Assembly (NCBI GenBank): GCA_017856545.1
Contig: JAFMEV010000003.1
Coordinates: 1 to 47,066 of the forward strand
Direction: 5' to 3'
Source of the DNA: Chitinophagaceae bacterium
GTDB lineage: Bacteria; Bacteroidota; Bacteroidia; Chitinophagales; Chitinophagaceae
Length of the DNA: 47,066 bases
The stretch's first letter is position 1. Each line of letters begins with the position of its first letter. Below the pieces are notes generated by a model. The model was not told the DNA's origin, searched no databases, and saw only the letters and a program-made list of their open reading frames with translations. Position numbers and translations under genes: made by a program. Positions 9,034-17,634 of this stretch are shown here, piece by piece.

Positions 9034-9051
9034 TTTTATAGTTCTATAAAA
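9034..9051. promoter_or_regulatory. 18-bp AT-rich palindrome near the padR operator
   Basis: TTTTATAG and CTATAAAA are perfect inverted repeats separated by only 2 bp, too tight for an RNA hairpin and so more like a protein-binding site. It lies 5 bp beyond the larger palindrome. It could be a second operator or chance in AT-rich DNA. Confidence 0.35.
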
Positions 9052-9055
9052 TAAA

Positions 9056-9092
9056 AAATCCTAAGATATTGAATTACAATACTTTAGGATTT
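9056..9092 (-). terminator. Intrinsic terminator after the M16 peptidase pair
   Basis: Sixteen-base arms (14 pairs) around a 5-nt loop, AAATCCTAA... with ...TTAGGATTT. In minus-strand RNA the stem runs into a U-rich tract (UUUUUUAUUUU), 22 nt after the stop of the 9115-10398 gene. Confidence 0.85.
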
Positions 9093-9114
9093 AAAATATT
9101 TTTAAAAATTATTT

Positions 9115-10398
9115 CTAGTACACTACCAACTCGTAAAAATCCTCTTCTTTTAGGTATTTATTGGCCAAATCCTGAAGCGCTTTTGGCTCTATTGTACGAA
9201 CTGTTTGAATGGTATTATAGAAATAATCCTCTGTTAACCCATTTAATATATAGGTCTTCCAACGTCCAATTATCTGGAATGGACCATCCAAATCCCCCAA
9301 TAAAGAACCTAACATATAATTCTTCACCAAGTCTAATTCGTCTTTCTCCACTAATTCTTCTCTTAAAATTTTCATCTCTTTATACACTTCATCAATAGTG
9401 GCTCTACAAACATCCTTACCAGCATCGGTGCTAATCATCCATGCACATTCTTGCATATGGTTTTGTAAATAACTATGTATACCATATGTATATCCTTTGT
9501 CTTCTCTGATATTGCTCATTAATCTAGATCCAAAAAATCCACCAAAAATATTATTCAATATTTGTGCACTGGCAAAATCAGGATGATGTCTATTGGGGAA
9601 ATGTCTAGCAATTCTAATAGAGCCTTGAACAGCACTTTCATCATTTACTACACTGTACTTTTTTTCTTTAGCAGCAATGATTGGATGATTAAAATCGGGG
9701 ATGGCTTTTGCATTCAAAGAAAGACTTCCAATATGTTTATTCAATAATTCAATGGTATTGGAAGGAAATTTTCCTGCCATAAAAATGACCAACTTCCCAT
9801 TCTTGTAAAATTGATTATAAAAGTTCACCAGGTCTTCTCTTGTCAACAAATTAAAATCTTTTTCGGTAGAGTATTTACCATATGGATGTTCTATACCAAA
9901 TAAATATTCATCAATTAATCTATTCGCAATAAAATCGCCTTTCTTCAAATTCAATGTAAGTCTCTGAATTTGATTCTTCTGGTAGATCTCTAATTCTTTT
10001 TCTGGGAATTGCGCATCCGTTATAAGTTCACTTACAGTTGGAATAACTTTTTCAAAATGTTTATTCAGACAATGTAAAGAAATCGTAGAGGTTTCGTTAT
10101 AACAGCTTCGATTTAAATAGGCTCCGTAAAATTCAAAAGCTTCATTAATCTCAAAAGCAGTTTTAGTAGATGTGCCATTTTTCAATAAAAAATTTGTTGC
10201 AGCTGCTACCCAATTTTTTTGCTCATAACTATTCCCAGCATAAAAAACCATGTCTAACATCATCACTTCCTGAGAGCCACCTTCAAAAGCATATACTTCC
10301 ACCTGATTGTCTAGACGGTAGTGTTGATAAGGTTTTAAACGAATATCAAAGTCAACAGCATCTTTTATAAAGGGTGCCTTATTTCTATTTAATGCCAT
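9115..10398 (-). CDS. M16-family peptidase-like protein, non-catalytic subunit
   Basis: A 427-residue pitrilysin-fold protein. It aligns with the M16B two-domain layout but the zinc motif HxxEH is absent: the corresponding helix reads ATNFLLKNGT. The C-terminal half keeps the substrate-binding type segment FFGSRLMSNIREDKGYTYG. In M16B systems such as mitochondrial processing peptidase, one subunit supplies zinc and the other supplies this R/Y region, so this looks like the partner of the adjacent active subunit. It starts 3 bp after that gene, indicating co-transcription and probable heterodimerisation. No signal peptide is visible, which suggests a cytoplasmic location. Confidence 0.9.
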   Translation of the reverse strand: MALNRNKAPFIKDAVDFDIRLKPYQHYRLDNQVEVYAFEGGSQEVMMLDMVFYAGNSYEQKNWVAAATNFLLKNGTSTKTAFEINEAFEFYGAYLNRSCYNETSTISLHCLNKHFEKVIPTVSELITDAQFPEKELEIYQKNQIQRLTLNLKKGDFIANRLIDEYLFGIEHPYGKYSTEKDFNLLTREDLVNFYNQFYKNGKLVIFMAGKFPSNTIELLNKHIGSLSLNAKAIPDFNHPIIAAKEKKYSVVNDESAVQGSIRIARHFPNRHHPDFASAQILNNIFGGFFGSRLMSNIREDKGYTYGIHSYLQNHMQECAWMISTDAGKDVCRATIDEVYKEMKILREELVEKDELDLVKNYMLGSLLGDLDGPFQIIGRWKTYILNGLTEDYFYNTIQTVRTIEPKALQDLANKYLKEEDFYELVVY

Positions 10399-10401
10399 GA
10401 T

Positions 10402-11640
10402 TTATGATTTGCTATAGTAGTATAAAGTGTTTCGATTTTGCTCCGTAAAAATTGCTTGAGCAGTAGCTTGAATGATAGCAGGCGTTACCGCTTGGTATTT
10501 TTCTAATTCTGTATTCATTAACTGAGCATCCCCTAGTAATTCATAAAATGCTAAGCTATGTGCTCTGTTCATGATACTCATATCTTCAAAACAAATAATA
10601 CTCTCTGTTTTATTAATTACTTTCTGTACTTCTTTTTCTTCCAATAAATCATTGGTTAATTTAGCCACTTCGTCTAGTACTGCTTTTTCAGCAACAGACA
10701 TGCTGATCCCTTTAACTAGCTTTCCTTCAATCACCAATAAACCAGGATCAACGGTACCAAAATGATAACAATCGATGCTAGAGAAAATTTGTTTTTTCTT
10801 AATCAACTCTTCATACAATCTTGCACTTGCACCACCACCCAATACTTCTGTTATTAAATCTGTAGCATGATAACTTGCATCAAATCTTCCTCCCATATGC
10901 CATGTCATCATTAACATGTCCATAGGAACATCTGCACGCACATCTAATGATTTATTTTTTTCTTGTTTTGGCTCCACTGGTAAATTTCTGTGATAAGGCT
11001 TACCAGCTTCAATAGGGCCAAACCATTTTTCTGCCAATACTTTCACTTGATCCGTAGTGACATTCCCAGTAACCACAAGAATGGCATTATTAGGTCTATA
11101 AAATTGAAAGAAAAAATCTTTTACTTCTTGCATCGTTGCTTGCTCCACATGTTCTAAAGAAGCACCAATGGTCATCCATTGATAAGGATGTTGGGTATAT
11201 GCCAAATTGCGCATCTTGTGCCATGCGTCGCCATAAGGTTTATTGATATAATGTTCTTTAAACTCTTCGCATACCACTTTTCTTTGTACTTCTAAACTTT
11301 TCTCACTAAAAGCCAAAGAGAGCATTCTATCACTCTCTAACCAAAAAGCAGTTTCAATATTTTCTGCAGGTAATTGGCAATAGTAATTGGTTAAATCATT
11401 GGTGGTATAAGCATTGTTTTCACCTCCTGCTCTTTGCAAGGGTTCATCATATTCTGGGATATTCACACTACCTCCAAACATCAGATGTTCAAACAAGTGC
11501 GCAAAGCCAGTTTTGTGGGGGTTTTCATCCTTAGACCCCACATTATATAAAACATTTACTACGGCCATTGGCGTACTGGTATCTTGATGCACCAATACCT
11601 TCAATCCATTGTCTAATGTAAAACGATCAAATTGTATCAT
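10402..11640 (-). CDS. M16-family zinc peptidase, catalytic subunit
   Basis: A 412-residue insulinase-type metallopeptidase. The inverted zinc motif HLFEH is at about residue 48-52 (FAHLFEHLMFGG), and the distal glutamate lies in the VVCEEFKEHY segment some 75 residues on. The N-terminus IQFDRFTLDNGLKVLVHQD is the usual first strand, so the ATG at 11640 is well supported even though a TAATTTTG element ends only 7 nt upstream. It is first in a two-gene operon with a zinc-motif-less paralogue. No signal peptide is seen. Substrates are unknown; small peptides are typical for the family. Confidence 0.94.
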   Translation of the reverse strand: MIQFDRFTLDNGLKVLVHQDTSTPMAVVNVLYNVGSKDENPHKTGFAHLFEHLMFGGSVNIPEYDEPLQRAGGENNAYTTNDLTNYYCQLPAENIETAFWLESDRMLSLAFSEKSLEVQRKVVCEEFKEHYINKPYGDAWHKMRNLAYTQHPYQWMTIGASLEHVEQATMQEVKDFFFQFYRPNNAILVVTGNVTTDQVKVLAEKWFGPIEAGKPYHRNLPVEPKQEKNKSLDVRADVPMDMLMMTWHMGGRFDASYHATDLITEVLGGGASARLYEELIKKKQIFSSIDCYHFGTVDPGLLVIEGKLVKGISMSVAEKAVLDEVAKLTNDLLEEKEVQKVINKTESIICFEDMSIMNRAHSLAFYELLGDAQLMNTELEKYQAVTPAIIQATAQAIFTEQNRNTLYYYSKS

Positions 11641-11647
11641 AGAAGGA

Positions 11648-11655
11648 CAAAATTA
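11648..11655 (-). promoter_or_regulatory. TAnnTTTG -7 promoter element for the M16 operon
   Basis: Minus-strand TAATTTTG ends 7 nt before the ATG of the catalytic M16 gene, implying little or no leader. It shares a 68-bp divergent region with the mqnC promoter. Confidence 0.5.
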
Positions 11656-11681
11656 GTCAAATCATTGTATACTAGATATAT

Positions 11682-11689
11682 TAACTTTG
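11682..11689 (+). promoter_or_regulatory. TAnnTTTG -7 promoter element for mqnC
   Basis: TAACTTTG, 19 nt upstream of the mqnC ATG. A TTG lies upstream at 11665-11667 but the spacing (14 bp) is short for a -33 element. Confidence 0.55.
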
Positions 11690-11708
11690 CACTCTAATAT
11701 TAAAGGAT

Positions 11709-12833
11709 ATGCAATTGGATGTTTTATATCAAAAGGCCTTGAACTTTGAGTACTTGACAAAAGAAGAGGGAATGTTTTTATTTGAACATGCCCCATTAAC
11801 TGAGTTGACTTATGTAGCCAACGAGTTAAGAAAAAAACAAGTGCCTCATGGAAAAGTAACTTGGCAAATTGATAGAAATTTAAATACTACCAATGTTTGT
11901 ATTGCCAATTGTAAATTCTGTAATTTTTATAGAATACCAGGTCATCCAGAATCTTATATCACAGATATGGATACTTATCGCAAAAAAATTAAAGAGACCA
12001 TCGAATGGGGAGGTGATCAATTATTATTACAAGGTGGACATCATCCAGAATTAGGTTTAGATTTTTATGCAAATTTATTTAGACAAATTAAGTCTGAATT
12101 TCCAACGATTAAATTACACACATTAGGACCACCAGAAATTGCACATATCGCAAAATTAGGTGGACATACCCATACCCATGTTTTAAAAACATTACAAGAA
12201 GCAGGCATGGATTCCTTACCAGGTGCGGGCGCAGAGATTTTAGTAGATAGAGTTAGAAGATTGGTATCTAATGGCAAGTGTGGTGCAGATGAGTGGTTAG
12301 AAGTTATGGCTGCTGCGCATCAACTACATATCACATCAAGTGCAACAATGATGTTTGGTCATGTTGAAACTTTGGAAGAAAGATTTATACACTTAGTAAG
12401 AATCAGAGAAACACAAGATAGAAAACCAAAAGATGCTAAAGGATTCTTAGCATTCATCCCTTGGACCTTCCAAGATGTAGATACCTTATTGACTAAAATT
12501 AGAGGGGTACATAACCTTACTACTACAGAAGAGTATATCAGAATGATTGCCATTAGCAGAATCATGTTGCCAAATATTAAAAATATCCAGGCAAGCTGGT
12601 TAACAGTAGGAAAAGCTACCGCGCAGGTTTGCTTGGAAGCTGGTGCAAATGACTTTGGAAGTATCATGTTAGAAGAAAATGTAGTGAGCGCAGCGGGGGC
12701 ACCTCATAGATTTACCTATAAAACCATCCAAGAAGCCATCAAAGAAGCTGGTTTTGAGCCACAATTGAGAAATCAGCAGTATGAATGGAGAGAACTTCCT
12801 CAAAATATCCAAGAACAGGTAATTAATTACTAA
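11709..12833 (+). CDS. mqnC: Cyclic dehypoxanthinyl futalosine synthase, radical SAM
   Basis: A 374-residue radical SAM enzyme of the futalosine route to menaquinone; it cyclises dehypoxanthinyl futalosine. The 4Fe-4S motif CxxxCxxC is C64, C68, C71 (CIANCKFC). MqnC rather than MqnE is indicated by GAGAEILVDRVRRLVS, GADEWLEVMAAAHQL, ATMMFGHVETLEER and FIPWTFQ. Length fits. No other mqn gene is in the window, so the pathway is dispersed as in many Bacteroidota. It lies divergent from the M16 operon, with its own TAnnTTTG element. The ECF sigma gene follows 60 bp later and has a different promoter type. Confidence 0.94.
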   Translation: MQLDVLYQKALNFEYLTKEEGMFLFEHAPLTELTYVANELRKKQVPHGKVTWQIDRNLNTTNVCIANCKFCNFYRIPGHPESYITDMDTYRKKIKETIEWGGDQLLLQGGHHPELGLDFYANLFRQIKSEFPTIKLHTLGPPEIAHIAKLGGHTHTHVLKTLQEAGMDSLPGAGAEILVDRVRRLVSNGKCGADEWLEVMAAAHQLHITSSATMMFGHVETLEERFIHLVRIRETQDRKPKDAKGFLAFIPWTFQDVDTLLTKIRGVHNLTTTEEYIRMIAISRIMLPNIKNIQASWLTVGKATAQVCLEAGANDFGSIMLEENVVSAAGAPHRFTYKTIQEAIKEAGFEPQLRNQQYEWRELPQNIQEQVINY

Positions 12834-12838
12834 TTCAC

Positions 12839-12867
12839 TGTAACATATTGGAGCTGGAAGCGTTCTA
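12839..12867 (+). promoter_or_regulatory. Possible ECF-type promoter (TGTAAC ... CGTTCTA)
   Basis: TGTAACA at 12839-12845 and CGTTCTA at 12861-12867 resemble the AAC-containing -35 and CGT-containing -10 elements used by ECF sigma factors, with about 16 bp between the TAAC and the CGT. It lies 26 bp upstream of the sigma gene and there is no TAnnTTTG here. This would make the operon autoregulated; inference only. Confidence 0.4.
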
Positions 12868-12893
12868 TTAACAAAACATCCTTATTTCTAGGC

Positions 12894-13385
12894 ATGACCG
12901 ATATAGCTTACAATAATGCAGTGGACCAATACGCAGACGGCGTCTACCGTTTTATTGTCAAAAATATCCAACATGAAGAGGATGCAAGGGATATCGTCCA
13001 AACGGCTTTTGAAAAACTTTGGATCAATAGAGATACAGTAGACCCTGTAAAAGTAAAGTCCTATTTATTTACCATTGCCTATCATCAAATGATAGATCAT
13101 ATCCGTAAGGTAAAAAAATATACTGTGACAGATATTTACGAGACTAGTTCTATAGATCCAGTATATCAACCTCAGCACGAATTAAGACAAACTATATTAA
13201 AAGCGATAAACGAATTAAACCCCACACAAAAGAGTTTGATTCTTTTAAAAGATTACGAAGGATATAATTATCAAGAGATAGGTGAAATAATGAACTTAAG
13301 TGAAAGTCAAGTAAAAGTATATATACATAGAGCTAGACTACAATTAAAAGAAAAATTAAGTCACTTACAAAAAGCAAGCGCTTAA
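12894..13385 (+). CDS. ECF-subfamily RNA polymerase sigma-70 factor
   Basis: A 163-residue two-domain sigma factor. Region 2 is visible as YADGVYRFIVKN, EDARDIVQTAFEKLW and SYLFTIAYHQMIDHIRK; region 4 as LNPTQKSLILLKDYEGYNY followed by the helix-turn-helix EIGEIMNLSESQVKVYIHRAR. Regions 1 and 3 are absent, as expected for the ECF group. The next gene, a single-pass membrane protein, begins directly after the stop codon, which is the usual sigma/anti-sigma arrangement. A plausible ECF promoter precedes it. The target genes probably include the two outer-membrane proteins downstream. Confidence 0.95.
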   Translation: MTDIAYNNAVDQYADGVYRFIVKNIQHEEDARDIVQTAFEKLWINRDTVDPVKVKSYLFTIAYHQMIDHIRKVKKYTVTDIYETSSIDPVYQPQHELRQTILKAINELNPTQKSLILLKDYEGYNYQEIGEIMNLSESQVKVYIHRARLQLKEKLSHLQKASA

Positions 13386-14228
13386 ATGGAATTGAATCAA
13401 GATAACTACGAAAATTATTTATTGTTGTATATCGACAATGAATTATCTGCTTCTGAAAAAGCAGCAGTAGAGTTATTGCTTGCATCCAATCCAAAACTGG
13501 CTCAAACACTAAAAGCATTACAAGCTGTTCAATTGAAGCCTGAATTTGTTGAATTTTCAGATAAATCAAGTTTATACAGATTTGATGAAATGAATGCATC
13601 ATTAGATCCGGCATTTAAAAAGACTTTGTATAAAAGCAGTTTGAAAAGTGCCAAGTTAATAGATATTAAAAAAATATATTGGGCAACGGGTTCAATTGCT
13701 GCAATTGCAATTAGCATATTCTTTGGCGTAAAAACTTTAGTGAATCAGCCGCAACTCCAACAACCCCAATTAGTAGCTTCTATCGCGCCAATAAAAAACA
13801 ATATACCTAACAAGTCAGTAAGTATTTTAAAACCTATTGAAAAAACACTTAGTACAACCGATAATCAACTGAATAACCAACCACAAATTATCGCTCAGCC
13901 TAATCAAGTCATTGCCGATGCAACACTGCCAATCATCGCTAGTGTTACAAACAATGATCAGCCTATCTTATCTAAAGAAACTTTGAATGCTGATCAAACA
14001 GCAACCATGGTGGAATCCAGCTCAATTACTGCTGATAATACCACAATGAATAGTACTATTTCGGTGGAGCAAAAAATAGAAAAAGAAATTTTTGAAGAAA
14101 TTAATACCGAAGACAATGATCGTGTTATATATATTAGTAATATTGAATTAGACGGTGATAAGTTTAGAGGAATTACTAGAAGACTAAACGCCCTATTTAA
14201 AAGAAATAAATCAGAGAAAAATAAATAA
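13386..14228 (+). CDS. Membrane-anchored anti-sigma factor (predicted)
   Basis: A 280-residue protein starting immediately after the sigma stop (TAA then ATG), so translation is coupled. Residues 1-50 form an acidic helical segment, YLLLYIDNELSASEKAAVE, like the cytoplasmic sigma-binding domain of Bacteroidota anti-sigma factors; no zinc-binding HxxxCxxC is present. A transmembrane helix spans roughly 97-118 (ATGSIAAIAISIFFGVKTLV). The rest is a low-complexity N/Q/T-rich periplasmic region ending in a basic, possibly amphipathic tail (RGITRRLNALFKRN). The role is assigned from position and topology. Confidence 0.78.
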   Translation: MELNQDNYENYLLLYIDNELSASEKAAVELLLASNPKLAQTLKALQAVQLKPEFVEFSDKSSLYRFDEMNASLDPAFKKTLYKSSLKSAKLIDIKKIYWATGSIAAIAISIFFGVKTLVNQPQLQQPQLVASIAPIKNNIPNKSVSILKPIEKTLSTTDNQLNNQPQIIAQPNQVIADATLPIIASVTNNDQPILSKETLNADQTATMVESSSITADNTTMNSTISVEQKIEKEIFEEINTEDNDRVIYISNIELDGDKFRGITRRLNALFKRNKSEKNK

Positions 14229-14234
14229 AGTAGT

Positions 14235-15089
14235 ATGAAAAAATTAATCTTGCCATTTTTAAGCATTTTAATATCAAGCAGCTTATTGGCTCAAAAAGAC
14301 ACATTGGTTGCTATGAATCAAGATACCATTAAAATAGGTAGTTTTTTGATCATTAAATCTCAGGACCAAAGTGCGAAAAAAGATTGGCAAACAATGATTG
14401 ATAGAGGTGATTTCAGAAATACCCAAATCAAAATTGAAAGAATCAAAACAAGAAAAAAAGAAGTGAATACAAAATGGTTCACTTTAGACATTGGTTTTGC
14501 TAATTATTTGGATGCAACAAGTTATAAATGGCAACCTCAGTTTACCAATCCTGCAGTTGGTCCAGTCTTAACTGCAAAAAGCTTTCAATTGAACAATGGT
14601 AAATCAAGCAATGTGAACTTGTGGATTGTACAACAAAAATACCAACTAAAAGAAAATTGGTACGTAAAGTATGGTTTAAGTATGAATATGTATAATTTCA
14701 GATTTGAACAACCCATTAGTTTTAGAAATACTGGCCCATCTTATGTTTATTTAGATAGTAAAACATTTAAAAAAGATAAATTATATACCAGTTATTTAAC
14801 AGTGCCGATTTTATTAAACTACAGCTCACCTAAAAAAGGGTTCAATATTGGCGGTGGATTAAGTGTAGGCTACTTAATGAATTCAAAAAACAAGCAAATT
14901 GACGGTAAAAAACAAAAGTATAATGGCAATTTCAACTTGAACGATTTTCAAGTGGCTGGTATAGGTGAGTTAGGTATTGGCAATATCAAATTATATACTT
15001 CTGTAAGCTTAACAAACTTATACGATAGCAAGTTGTCAAAACAATTTAATTACCCATTTGCAATAGGCCTTCGTTTTGGTAAATTCTAG
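14235..15089 (+). CDS. Outer-membrane beta-barrel protein, first of a tandem pair
   Basis: A 284-residue exported protein starting 6 bp after the anti-sigma gene. A signal peptide is visible (MKKLILPFLSILISSSLLAQ). After a short segment with the motif IKIGSFLIIKS there are alternating aromatic strands typical of an OMP_b-brl type barrel (LDIGFANYLD, NVNLWIVQQKY, YGLSMNMYNFRFEQ, LYTSYLTVPILLNY, GGGLSVGYL), ending in an aromatic residue (GLRFGKF), as barrels do. It shares these motifs in the same order with the next gene, so the two are duplicates. Function unknown; likely a sigma-controlled envelope component. Confidence 0.82.
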   Translation: MKKLILPFLSILISSSLLAQKDTLVAMNQDTIKIGSFLIIKSQDQSAKKDWQTMIDRGDFRNTQIKIERIKTRKKEVNTKWFTLDIGFANYLDATSYKWQPQFTNPAVGPVLTAKSFQLNNGKSSNVNLWIVQQKYQLKENWYVKYGLSMNMYNFRFEQPISFRNTGPSYVYLDSKTFKKDKLYTSYLTVPILLNYSSPKKGFNIGGGLSVGYLMNSKNKQIDGKKQKYNGNFNLNDFQVAGIGELGIGNIKLYTSVSLTNLYDSKLSKQFNYPFAIGLRFGKF

Positions 15090-15111
15090 TATCCAACAAT
15101 TGAATTAAAAA

Positions 15112-15921
15112 ATGAAAAAATACTTCCTCCTAATTAATACATTTCTAATTTTTGCGACAGCTTATTCGCAAGACACTATAAGAGTAGGCAATTTGGTAAT
15201 CGTGAAGCGCGCAAACGATAGTGTTAGAGAAGCAAGATATACTCCTAGAAAGAAGGCAAATGTTAGTTTTACAAAAACTAGAAAGTTCAATAATATTGAT
15301 AATAGGACAAGTTATTTTGATTTGGACCTTGGTTTTGCCAATTATATAGACAACTCGCCTTCAGCAGATCGATTCCCAAATTTATATTCAGGTAGTTTGG
15401 AGCTCAATCATTTAAAATCAACCAATGTGAATCTTTGGTTTGCACAACAAAGAGTGAAGCTCATCAAAAATTTTGCAAGCTTGCAATATGGTGTAGGATT
15501 AGAGATGTTCAATTTTAGATTTGAACAAAATATTAGTTTCAGAGATGATGTGATCAATAAAGTGAAATTTGATAACATCAATTTTAGTAAAAATAAATTG
15601 TTCGTAAACTACCTAACCGTACCAGTGAAGGTTAATATTAATTTAACACCTGGCGCAAGAAGACCATTACATGCAAGTCTTGGTATGTCGGCAGGTTATT
15701 TATTAAAAGCCAGAAATAAGCAAATCAGTACCGAAAGAGGAAAAGAAAAGTACAACGGCACATTTAATTTAAATAACTGGAGAATAGCCACTATTGGAGA
15801 ATTAGGTTTTGGAGACTTTACTTTATATGGATCCTACAGTCGAACCAACTTGTTCAATGATGAACAAAATGCTTTTCAATTGAACCCAATAGCTATTGGC
15901 ATTAAACTAAGTGACCTTTAG
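15112..15921 (+). CDS. Outer-membrane beta-barrel protein, second of a tandem pair
   Basis: A 269-residue paralogue of the preceding protein, 22 bp downstream. Signal peptide MKKYFLLINTFLIFATAYSQ. Shared motifs in order: IRVGNLVIVK, LDLGFANYID, NVNLWFAQQR, MFNFRFEQNISFRD, NYLTVPVKVN, GMSAGYLLKARNKQI, KYNGTFNLN, GELGFGDFTLYGS and a final barrel strand. The loops differ most between the two copies. It is the last gene of the ECF operon and ends 7 bp from the convergent serS stop, with no terminator hairpin between them. Confidence 0.82.
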   Translation: MKKYFLLINTFLIFATAYSQDTIRVGNLVIVKRANDSVREARYTPRKKANVSFTKTRKFNNIDNRTSYFDLDLGFANYIDNSPSADRFPNLYSGSLELNHLKSTNVNLWFAQQRVKLIKNFASLQYGVGLEMFNFRFEQNISFRDDVINKVKFDNINFSKNKLFVNYLTVPVKVNINLTPGARRPLHASLGMSAGYLLKARNKQISTERGKEKYNGTFNLNNWRIATIGELGFGDFTLYGSYSRTNLFNDEQNAFQLNPIAIGIKLSDL

Positions 15922-15928
15922 TATAAGC

Positions 15929-17200
15929 TTAGATTAAATCCTGTCCACCAAAATAAGGCTTCAACACTTCTGGTAAAGCAATTCCATTCGCGGTTTGATA
16001 GTTTTCTACAATGGCTGCAAAAATTCTTGGTAAAGCCAGTGAACTTCCATTCAAAGAATGCGTGAAATGAATTTTACCATTGGCATCTTTAAACCTACAT
16101 TTCATTCTATAGGTTTGGTAGTTCATGAAATTAGAAACGCTACTTACTTCCAACCATTTTTCTTGAGCTGCACTATATACTTCAAAGTCGTATGTAATAG
16201 CAGAAGCGAATCCCATATCACCACCACATAATCTTAAAATTCTATAAGGCAATCCAAGACTCACCAAAAGTTTTTCAACATGTGCCACCATCTCTTCTAA
16301 AACAGTTTCACTTTTCTCTGGATGTACAATTTGTATAATCTCTACTTTTTCAAATTGATGTACTCTATTTAAACCTCTTACTTCTTTACCAAAACTTCCC
16401 GCTTCTCTTCTAAAACAAGGAGAGTATGCAGTCATCATCACCGGTAAATCTGTTTCTTTTAATATAGTATCACGAAACACATTGGTAACAGGCACTTCAG
16501 CAGTAGGAATCAAATAAAAATCATCTTCCGTAGCGTGGTACATTTGACCTTCTTTATCGGGTAACTGACCTGTTGCAAAAGCAGAAGCTGCATTCACCAT
16601 AAAGGGTGGTAGGTATTCTGTATAACCTGCAGCCGTATTAAAATCTAAAAAATATTGCACCAATGCTCTTTGAAATTTAGCGCCTTTGCCAATATATAAA
16701 GGGAAACCACTACCAGTGATTTTAGCCCCTGTTTCAAAATCAACCAAATTGTATTGCTTGATCAAATCCCAATGCGCTTTAGCACCATCAACCAATTTTG
16801 GAACTACCCCTCCCGTTCTTACAACTTCATTTTCTTCTGGCGTTTTCCCAATAGGCACTAAAGGATGGGGTAAATTAGGAAGTTGTACAATAGTTTGTTG
16901 TAAGCTTGCCTCAACCTCAGTCATCTTGGTTTTCAATGGATCCAACTGTGCTTTCCATCCTGCTACTTCTTGTTTGATGGCTTCTGCCTTGTCTTTCTCT
17001 CCCTTAGCCATCAAAGCTCCAATCTCTTTGGAAGCCGCGTTTACCTTAGACTGTAAATCATCAAAACCTGCTTGTAAAGCCTTTCTTTCGTCGTCTAAAG
17101 CAATCACCGTATCTACCAAACCAAGCTGAGGAAAATGTTTTACCCCTAAACGTTGTTTGGCTAAATCGGTGTTTTCACGCAAATAACTAACCTGTAACAT
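15929..17200 (-). CDS. serS: Seryl-tRNA synthetase
   Basis: A 423-residue class II synthetase charging tRNA-Ser. The start is placed at MLQVSYLRENTDLAKQRL; the 39-codon upstream extension in the track is not conserved in type and covers the promoter. The N-terminal coiled-coil arm spans about 30-100. The catalytic core shows motif 2 (SPCFRREAGSFGKEVRG) and motif 3 (SLNGSSLALPRIFAAIVENYQ). Length is typical. A TATCTTTG element lies 16 nt upstream, divergent from the next gene's promoter. Confidence 0.97.
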   Translation of the reverse strand: MLQVSYLRENTDLAKQRLGVKHFPQLGLVDTVIALDDERKALQAGFDDLQSKVNAASKEIGALMAKGEKDKAEAIKQEVAGWKAQLDPLKTKMTEVEASLQQTIVQLPNLPHPLVPIGKTPEENEVVRTGGVVPKLVDGAKAHWDLIKQYNLVDFETGAKITGSGFPLYIGKGAKFQRALVQYFLDFNTAAGYTEYLPPFMVNAASAFATGQLPDKEGQMYHATEDDFYLIPTAEVPVTNVFRDTILKETDLPVMMTAYSPCFRREAGSFGKEVRGLNRVHQFEKVEIIQIVHPEKSETVLEEMVAHVEKLLVSLGLPYRILRLCGGDMGFASAITYDFEVYSAAQEKWLEVSSVSNFMNYQTYRMKCRFKDANGKIHFTHSLNGSSLALPRIFAAIVENYQTANGIALPEVLKPYFGGQDLI

Positions 17201-17216
17201 GATAAAAATATTTCGG

Positions 17217-17224
17217 CAAAGATA
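17217..17224 (-). promoter_or_regulatory. TAnnTTTG -7 promoter element for serS
   Basis: Minus-strand TATCTTTG, 16 nt upstream of the serS ATG chosen here; this supports that start over the longer ORF. Confidence 0.55.
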
Positions 17225-17256
17225 ATCAAACCATTTTACAACCCTAAGATATACCC

Positions 17257-17264
17257 TACCTTTG
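17257..17264 (+). promoter_or_regulatory. TAnnTTTG -7 promoter element for the 115-aa gene
   Basis: TACCTTTG, 22 nt upstream of the ATG at 17287, in the divergent region shared with serS. Confidence 0.55.
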
Positions 17265-17286
17265 CCAAATAAATAGAAAAAGGGAC

Positions 17287-17634
17287 ATGGCAAGCATAGC
17301 AGATGATTTTCAGTCAAGATGGTGGGAATTGGAGCGAAAACTAATGGAGCGATTTGGCAAAAAACCAGATGTTGAAGCGATTTTGTTTTTAATAGGATTG
17401 CAAGAAATTGGCTTATCGCAAGAAAAAATAAGCAAAGAGCAAAAGCAAGACTTGATGCATGTTGCCATATGTACCATACTATCCAGCAGTGGATATTATA
17501 TAGTAGAGGGCAAGGACCAAGAGGGATGGCCTCATTTCAAACAGCTTAAAAACCTACCTATAATGAATATGATAGAGCAGGAAGCCTTTTTGAAAGACCA
17601 TATTTTACTCTATTTTGATAACAATCAGTTCTAG
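17287..17634 (+). CDS. Hypothetical protein, 115 aa
   Basis: A 115-residue soluble, mostly helical protein that I cannot assign to a family. It begins ASIADDFQSRWWELER and contains FGKKPDVEAILFLIGLQEIG and KQDLMHVAICTILSSSGYY. There are no transmembrane segments, signal peptide or metal motifs. Real-gene status is supported by its own promoter element, an ATG 22 nt downstream of it, and a terminator hairpin overlapping its stop codon. It is monocistronic, divergent from serS and upstream of gcvH. Confidence 0.8.
   Translation: MASIADDFQSRWWELERKLMERFGKKPDVEAILFLIGLQEIGLSQEKISKEQKQDLMHVAICTILSSSGYYIVEGKDQEGWPHFKQLKNLPIMNMIEQEAFLKDHILLYFDNNQF

Noticed and set aside
9115-10398. M16 gene without HxxEH as a pseudogene
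   Set aside because: The reading frame is complete and the substrate-binding segment is intact; inactive partner subunits are normal in this family.
11709-12833. MqnE instead of MqnC
   Set aside because: The GADEWLEVM, ATMMFGHVETLEER and FIPWTFQ segments fit MqnC better.
16686-17129. 147-aa plus-strand ORF inside serS
   Set aside because: Antisense to the synthetase coiled-coil and core; no promoter element and unusual composition.
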